Shown piece by piece: positions 59,081 to 64,000 of a stretch of 64,000 nt of DNA. Below the pieces are notes generated by a model. The model searched no databases, had not been told where the DNA came from, and saw only the letters and a list, made by a program, of their open reading frames with translations. Source of the stretch: Acanthacorydalis orientalis (Eukaryota; Arthropoda; Insecta; Megaloptera; Corydalidae); contig CM068313.1 in assembly GCA_034766995.1 (NCBI GenBank), forward strand, positions 19,385,512-19,449,511, in the 5' to 3' direction. Position 1 is the first letter of the stretch. Every line of letters starts with the position of its first letter. The position numbers and the translations under genes are program-made.

Positions 59081-60918
59081 AAAGACGTGTTACTTTTTAC
59101 TGTATTTAATGATAATATGTTTTGTTGACAATGATATGTTGAAAATCGTACTATTTTATACTTAGGGTTCGTTGTCCATTTAGTCTACATTATTTATCAA
59201 ATGGTCTTTTGGGACTGCACTTTGAGTGTATATAAAATTTAATATAAATATTCATTTCAAATATGAATTGCAATTAATACAATAAAATGTAATAAAAACT
59301 TTTAAAAAATTTTAATTAAAAAAAGTAGTTCTTACAAAAATATACTTAGAATATTTATCAAGAAATTAAGGCTAAGAATAGTGTAATAAGGTATCTACAA
59401 ATGACAAATGAGGACTATGCTTCAAATATAATAGAAATATATAAATAATTAAAATTAAATAAGAAAGTAAATACTCAAATTTGCTTTTTCTCACCACAAA
59501 ACTTTATATTTACATGTATTATTAATTCGCATGCTTTAGAATTAAGATATAGAAGTAAAATATTAAAATAAATAACTCATTTTATTTACTTTATTAATTT
59601 ACTAAATGCAATTATCTATATTTGAAATCAAAATGTAAAAACGTCATATAAAAATTGAACCATATTAAAATTATTAAAAAAGCTTTATTATTTAAGCTTT
59701 ATTTATTAGAATTTTTCTTTACAAATCTATACCACTTATTTCATATACCAATGCGTTTAGTCGTATTTTGTAATATTTTCAGTTTAGTAAGGAAAACAAT
59801 AATTTGTTGATTGATAATTAACAATTTTGTACCCACAAAATATAAAAAAAATAATTGTGTTAGGTTTCTTATTTAATTTTTAACTAAATTAATTTTTCAA
59901 TTTTCTTATAAAATTCTGATTGATATAATAATTATTTAAGATTCATTTCGAATAACATTTTATTTTTTAATTGATTGGATCACAAATAAAATTTTCAAAT
60001 TCGGCATCAATTTATATGAACTAATTTTTCTAGAAAAAAATATTTTTATGATAAATGTTATAATAAAATTTCTCAATTATAATTTATCTTAATATACTAA
60101 AGTATTTTTTACAAAAATTATTAATATGGATAAAAAATATATTTTTCCTTCTGGAAAATTAATGCTTTCATTCTTCTTTTTAATAATCTCGCACTATGCA
60201 TTCGAGGAGCAATTTTTTCTATATTCACGAATAATATGAGCTGCTTTTCTGTATTATATCAAGATTTGAATCTATAAGTTACAAATGATTGAACATTATT
60301 AATGCAAGTAATGATTAAAAAATATTTAAAAGAAAATAAATATAATATCATTATACAGCACTTCAAATTACAAATTATCTTTTTTAAATAACTGCTATTA
60401 GTATTAAAATAAATAAGCTAAAACTTCTTTCAAATTTGAAATTTTCTAGAAAATTATAATAAAAATATTTCTTTAATTGAAAATGTATACAATTAACTGA
60501 TATGTAAATTATATATATATATATATATATTATATGTGTATATAATACTTAAATTAATTTTAAATTATTTTTTATGAAATTACCAATTATTTGATAATTT
60601 AGTAGAAAGTGTGTACACAAAAGAACGTTAATTAGCAAGAGTCAAGTTAGGTTAAATACAAATAAATTCGTGATGGATGACAGTATAATTCGATTTCAAT
60701 TACCTTCGTAATGGAAAATTGTATCACTCTGAATATGACATTAACATTGATTAAAAAAGCAACTGATTTTGGCATATTATTGCTATGTAATGTAGATTCA
60801 AACATTACTAATTAGCAAAGTATGATTATTGAAAATGAAATTTAAAAATTTAATGGAAATTTTCAAAAAAAAAACATTTAATACTAATGAGAAAATTGTT
60901 TGTTATTTTAAAAAAGAA

Positions 60919-60920
<2 letters not shown>

Positions 60921-60964
<44 letters not shown>
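60921..60964. repeat. (AT)n microsatellite
   Basis: 44 bp, uninterrupted. Confidence 0.97.
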
Positions 60965-60967
<3 letters not shown>

Positions 60968-61668
60968 GTATCATATTTCAATGACTATATATAAATTAAA
61001 TAATAAATTTTAAAGTATTTTTTTATATTATATGTTAGAAAACAATTTAATGGCATTAACAGTGTATTAATGTTTATTACAGAAAACTAATTAAAATTTT
61101 ATTACTCTGATTTCCACAGAACAAACTATTTCATAGATATAACGAATAACAAACAAAAATTAATATAAATTAAGGTATTTTCTATTATAATAAAATCAAT
61201 ATTTTAAATATTCAAGAGAAACGAGCACACGCCATATTGACTATACACAAAATGTTAATTCTTGTTCAGAGAATTGTTCAAATTACAAATATGTTTCGGT
61301 TACTTCTTTATGCACGTTAATTATTATGTTTCATATATTTTGTACTAACAATAAACATAATTACTATTAAAATTAATTACTCATAAAACAATACAGTTCG
61401 TATAATGAAAACATATAAATTTTTGGTAAAAATTGAACTGTATTATAAGTTACCAATTAAATATTTTATAACAGTTTCCGATTTATATAGCAATTCGTTG
61501 AAGATTTATTAAAATACGTTAGGCATTGCTAAATTTTATTACATTCAAGTATATGGATAAACTTTTTACGACCGAAGGATAAATACGTTTCACAAAAAGG
61601 TTTGATTCGTGAAGATTTGCGTCAGTATGACGATCAATTTGATTACTTTGTAACCTATAGCTTCAATT

Positions 61669-61714
61669 TATATATATTTATATATATATTTATATATATA
61701 TATATATATATATA
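61669..61714. repeat. (TA)n tract with TTTATATA units
   Basis: Irregular TTTATATA repeats pass into pure TA on the right. Confidence 0.93.
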
Positions 61715-62092
61715 AAGAAAAAAAAACCAAATAAAAAATAAAGACTGATAAAAAAGGTAACTAATCTCTATATATATATATAAGAATAATATTCTTTATT
61801 TTAAAACAAAAAAAATATTTTTTTTAAATTATGATTAAATTTAATACAAATATTATAATTACTAATTTGTTTTAATTTTAAAATTAATGAATAATAATGA
61901 AATGGGAAGAAAACTTTTAATTTTATATAAAATTTAATTTTAATTAAAACTATTTATCAGAATAAAATAATTTCAGTTTGTTTAATTTGAAAATATTTGA
62001 ATGGAACAATCTACTAAATATTATTCAAGTTTTGCATAGAAAATATCGGATTCCCTTAAATATTTACTTAAAATATGAAATAAGAAAACTTG

Positions 62093-62383
62093 TTAACGTA
62101 AATTTGTTTCATTGACGTACAAATCGTTATCTAAATGAATATAACATGTCTTTACTTTAGCAATGCAGGGACTGGAGTTAATGTGGTGTGTGCATTGCCT
62201 CAGTGCTGGCTCTAATTTACCGGAAACTAGGATTTTATTAGCGGGCCCCGGGACATGAGAACGATATATTCCATTCTCCACCCCAACAGAACCCCGCAGT
62301 ATCTCATACCTCATACTCCCTACACAATGCCTTTTGTACACGTTTCGAATCCATTCAATCTCATCATTTACGTTCGTCTCTAT
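62093..62383 (-). other. Open frame of 96 codons, unknown, possible exon
   Basis: Open from after TAG (minus strand, 62384-62386) to TAA at 62093-62095. The first ATG lies well inside, at about 62312. The peptide is balanced (segments DEIEWIRNVYKRHC, VENGIYRSHVPGPANKI, IAKVKTCYIHLDNDLY) with five cysteines and no recognised family. Frames this long should be rare at this composition, but many islands and frames were inspected, so one by chance is plausible. Confidence 0.18.
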
Positions 62384-62425
62384 CTAACCGGCTATCGGAG
62401 GTATAATACGAGATCGTTACGTGAA
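62093..62425. other. GC-richer island with a long minus-strand frame
   Basis: Sharp composition change; contains GCGGGCCCCGGG near 62240. The minus-strand open frame is listed separately. CpG words continue to 62410. Confidence 0.4.
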
Positions 62426-62469
62426 ATTTAGAGAAAAATTATTTTATTGCAGAAAAAATACGATTGAAC

Positions 62470-62496
62470 TTATATATATATATATATATATATATT
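62470..62496. repeat. (TA)n microsatellite
   Basis: 27 bp, uninterrupted. Confidence 0.95.
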
Positions 62497-63236
62497 CTAA
62501 GATCTTGTATTAAAGTTGATATAAATATACGCCAGGTAATTCATTCATCAATCTTTTTCATTCAACACACATGATCTTATATTCATAATAAATATTTTAT
62601 TTAATAAATAAATATTAATATATTCAAAAGAAGAGTTATCACCAAATCTATTATCATTTTTTATAATAAGAATTAATATTAATTTTGAATATTTTTCACA
62701 ATCAAGTAATTTTAATAATTGTTCATATATAATTAAATCCTATTTAACGAATAAAAATTGTATCAAATGAATAAAATTATCATTTTAATATAGAAGATTT
62801 TTTGCATACATATTTGAAACGGTTAAATACAGTTTGTATACATGACTAATAAAATATTTGGGAATTTTTTTGGAACTTTTGAATTATATTTTGAGTATTT
62901 TAATATTTAAGTTTATTATTTAAACATTAAAAAGAATAATCAAAATATAAATTAAATTTTAACGATTTTTTTGATACGTTCTTCAAATAAAAAGTATAAT
63001 TAAATGTATAAAGTGAAAGAGTAAAAAAACAATTACAAATTTCCTTTTCAGTTTTTGTATGGATGAATTAATAATTAACATTTTTAAGAATATTAAAAAT
63101 ATTAAGTGGAAAAATAAATAATTGAAAATCGTTTGAGACTTTGGGCTTTTGTAAACTGTTTTTCCATGTTAAAAATATAATTATTTCTTTTTAAATAATT
63201 AGAGTATGAGTATTATTTACACTTTACATTATTTTA

Positions 63237-63237
<1 letters not shown>

Positions 63238-63277
<40 letters not shown>
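63238..63277. repeat. (AT)n microsatellite
   Basis: 40 bp with one G near the left end. Confidence 0.96.
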
Positions 63278-63279
<2 letters not shown>

Positions 63280-63522
63280 TGAATTAAAATTTATATACAA
63301 ACAATTTATCGATTTGAAAAAAATTGTAATTAAATATATAACTAACATTGCTCTACTTATCGTACTTAATTTGTAATTCCAATCTGATAAATATATAATA
63401 AATTTTATTTTCTAATCAGATTCGATCGGCTATTGAAACACGATAACCGATAATTAATCAAGAAAATGTATAGAAATCAAACACAAACGTTGCAAAGAAT
63501 TATTCAATTGTTTATAATTTCC

Positions 63523-63528
63523 CTATAT

Positions 63529-63597
<69 letters not shown>

Positions 63598-63603
63598 CAT
63601 ATC
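63523..63603. repeat. (TA)n array with CATA and G/C interruptions
   Basis: Starts TATATACATACATACATATA, then two pure AT runs split by a G, ending in TACATATCC. Confidence 0.96.
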
Positions 63604-64000
63604 CATACATGTATTATATATGTAAATATGAATGTGTGCAAATATAGAAAAGTGTTTGTAGATTTTGAATCAGGAATTAGAGACAATTATTTTTAGTAAT
63701 TAGAATGTTTTTATACTATGAACAATTAAAAAAGAAAATTAAGTAAAAGTACAACATTTATAAAATATTAATGAATTTTCCAATTATATCACAATTATCG
63801 TCTTTTTAAGTAGAATATTAATTATTACTATCATAAATTATACAAATATTACCACAAATATTTCAAATATTCAATAATAAGGTTTATAAGGGAACTTCTA
63901 ACATTTTGTAAAATTTTTAATCAATAAATATATTCAACCAAAGTTTGAAAATAAACTTTTCTCGGAATATGACGTAGTTTAGTTAAAATTATTAATATTC

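Larger units (their letters stand above)
59081..62092. other. A+T-rich spacer
   Basis: Contains (TA)n at 60511-60531, (AT)n at 60921-60964, an irregular TTTATATA/AT tract (61669-61714) and a short tract at 61770-61782. A slight GC rise at 61560-61660 has no feature. No gene signal in 3 kb. Confidence 0.85.
62426..64000. other. A+T-rich spacer
   Basis: Contains (TA)n at 62470-62496, (AT)n at 63238-63277 and the tract at 63523-63603. Frames crossing the last on both strands are repeat translation. No gene reaches the window edge. Confidence 0.85.

Noticed and set aside
62341..62352. TTTCGAATCC resembling a tRNA T-loop
   Set aside because: No acceptor stem, D-arm or anticodon arm can be formed in the flanking 75 bases.
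1..64000. CRISPR arrays, rRNA, insect telomeric TTAGG arrays, operons, ribosome binding sites
   Set aside because: None seen on either strand. Composition and repeats point to a eukaryotic nuclear genome, where prokaryotic features are not expected.

Overview
The window looks like intergenic or long-intron sequence from an animal nuclear genome, most likely an insect. A hymenopteran such as a bee is my best guess, but that is inference. The evidence is: extreme A+T (for example 13% G+C in 34861-34920), about one long (AT)n microsatellite per kilobase, no long open reading frame outside simple repeats, splice-like signals, a broken Tc1/mariner element, a decayed R1-like retrotransposon tail, and short CpG-bearing GC-richer islands (67% G+C with 10 CpG in 20041-20100). 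There are no rRNAs, convincing tRNAs, CRISPR arrays, operons or prokaryotic signals.

Layout: A+T-rich spacer fills nearly everything. About thirty islands of roughly 70-650 bp stand out: near 3.7, 4.7, 9.9, 10.7, 11.9, 12.9, 15.4, 16.5, 20.1, 22.5, 25.9, 28.1, 30.3, 33.5, 37.8, 39.3, 40.6, 43.3, 45.4, 46.9, 48.0, 49.4, 50.6, 53.9, 56.4, 58.9 and 62.2 kb. They are candidate cis-regulatory elements, non-coding exons or single small exons. None can be assigned to a known gene with confidence.

The best supported items are: (1) a 565-bp internally deleted mariner at 26438-27002 with both terminal inverted repeats and TA target duplications; (2) an R1-clade ORF2 C-terminal remnant at 8901-9306; (3) perfect palindromes of 74 bp (34275-34348) and 44 bp (22962-23005); (4) a diverged 60-bp direct repeat at 18903-18962 and 20247-20306 bracketing the most CpG-rich island; (5) a minus-strand fragment at 37687-37852 whose conceptual peptide resembles the kinase-2 segment of an Apaf-1/NB-ARC ATPase, now broken; (6) three full TGACGTCA sites within 7.3 kb (50797, 53862, 58103).

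The right half (39-62 kb) has the most exon-like material: a possible first exon at 39036-39090, a phase-compatible pair at 49403-49465 and 50604-50661, and open frames at 30249-30428, 58727-58996 and 62093-62383. These are hypotheses. Without transcripts or cross-species alignment the honest reading is a gene-poor regulatory landscape, or a very long intron, with decayed transposons and expanding microsatellites. No previously undescribed biological system can be demonstrated from the sequence alone.
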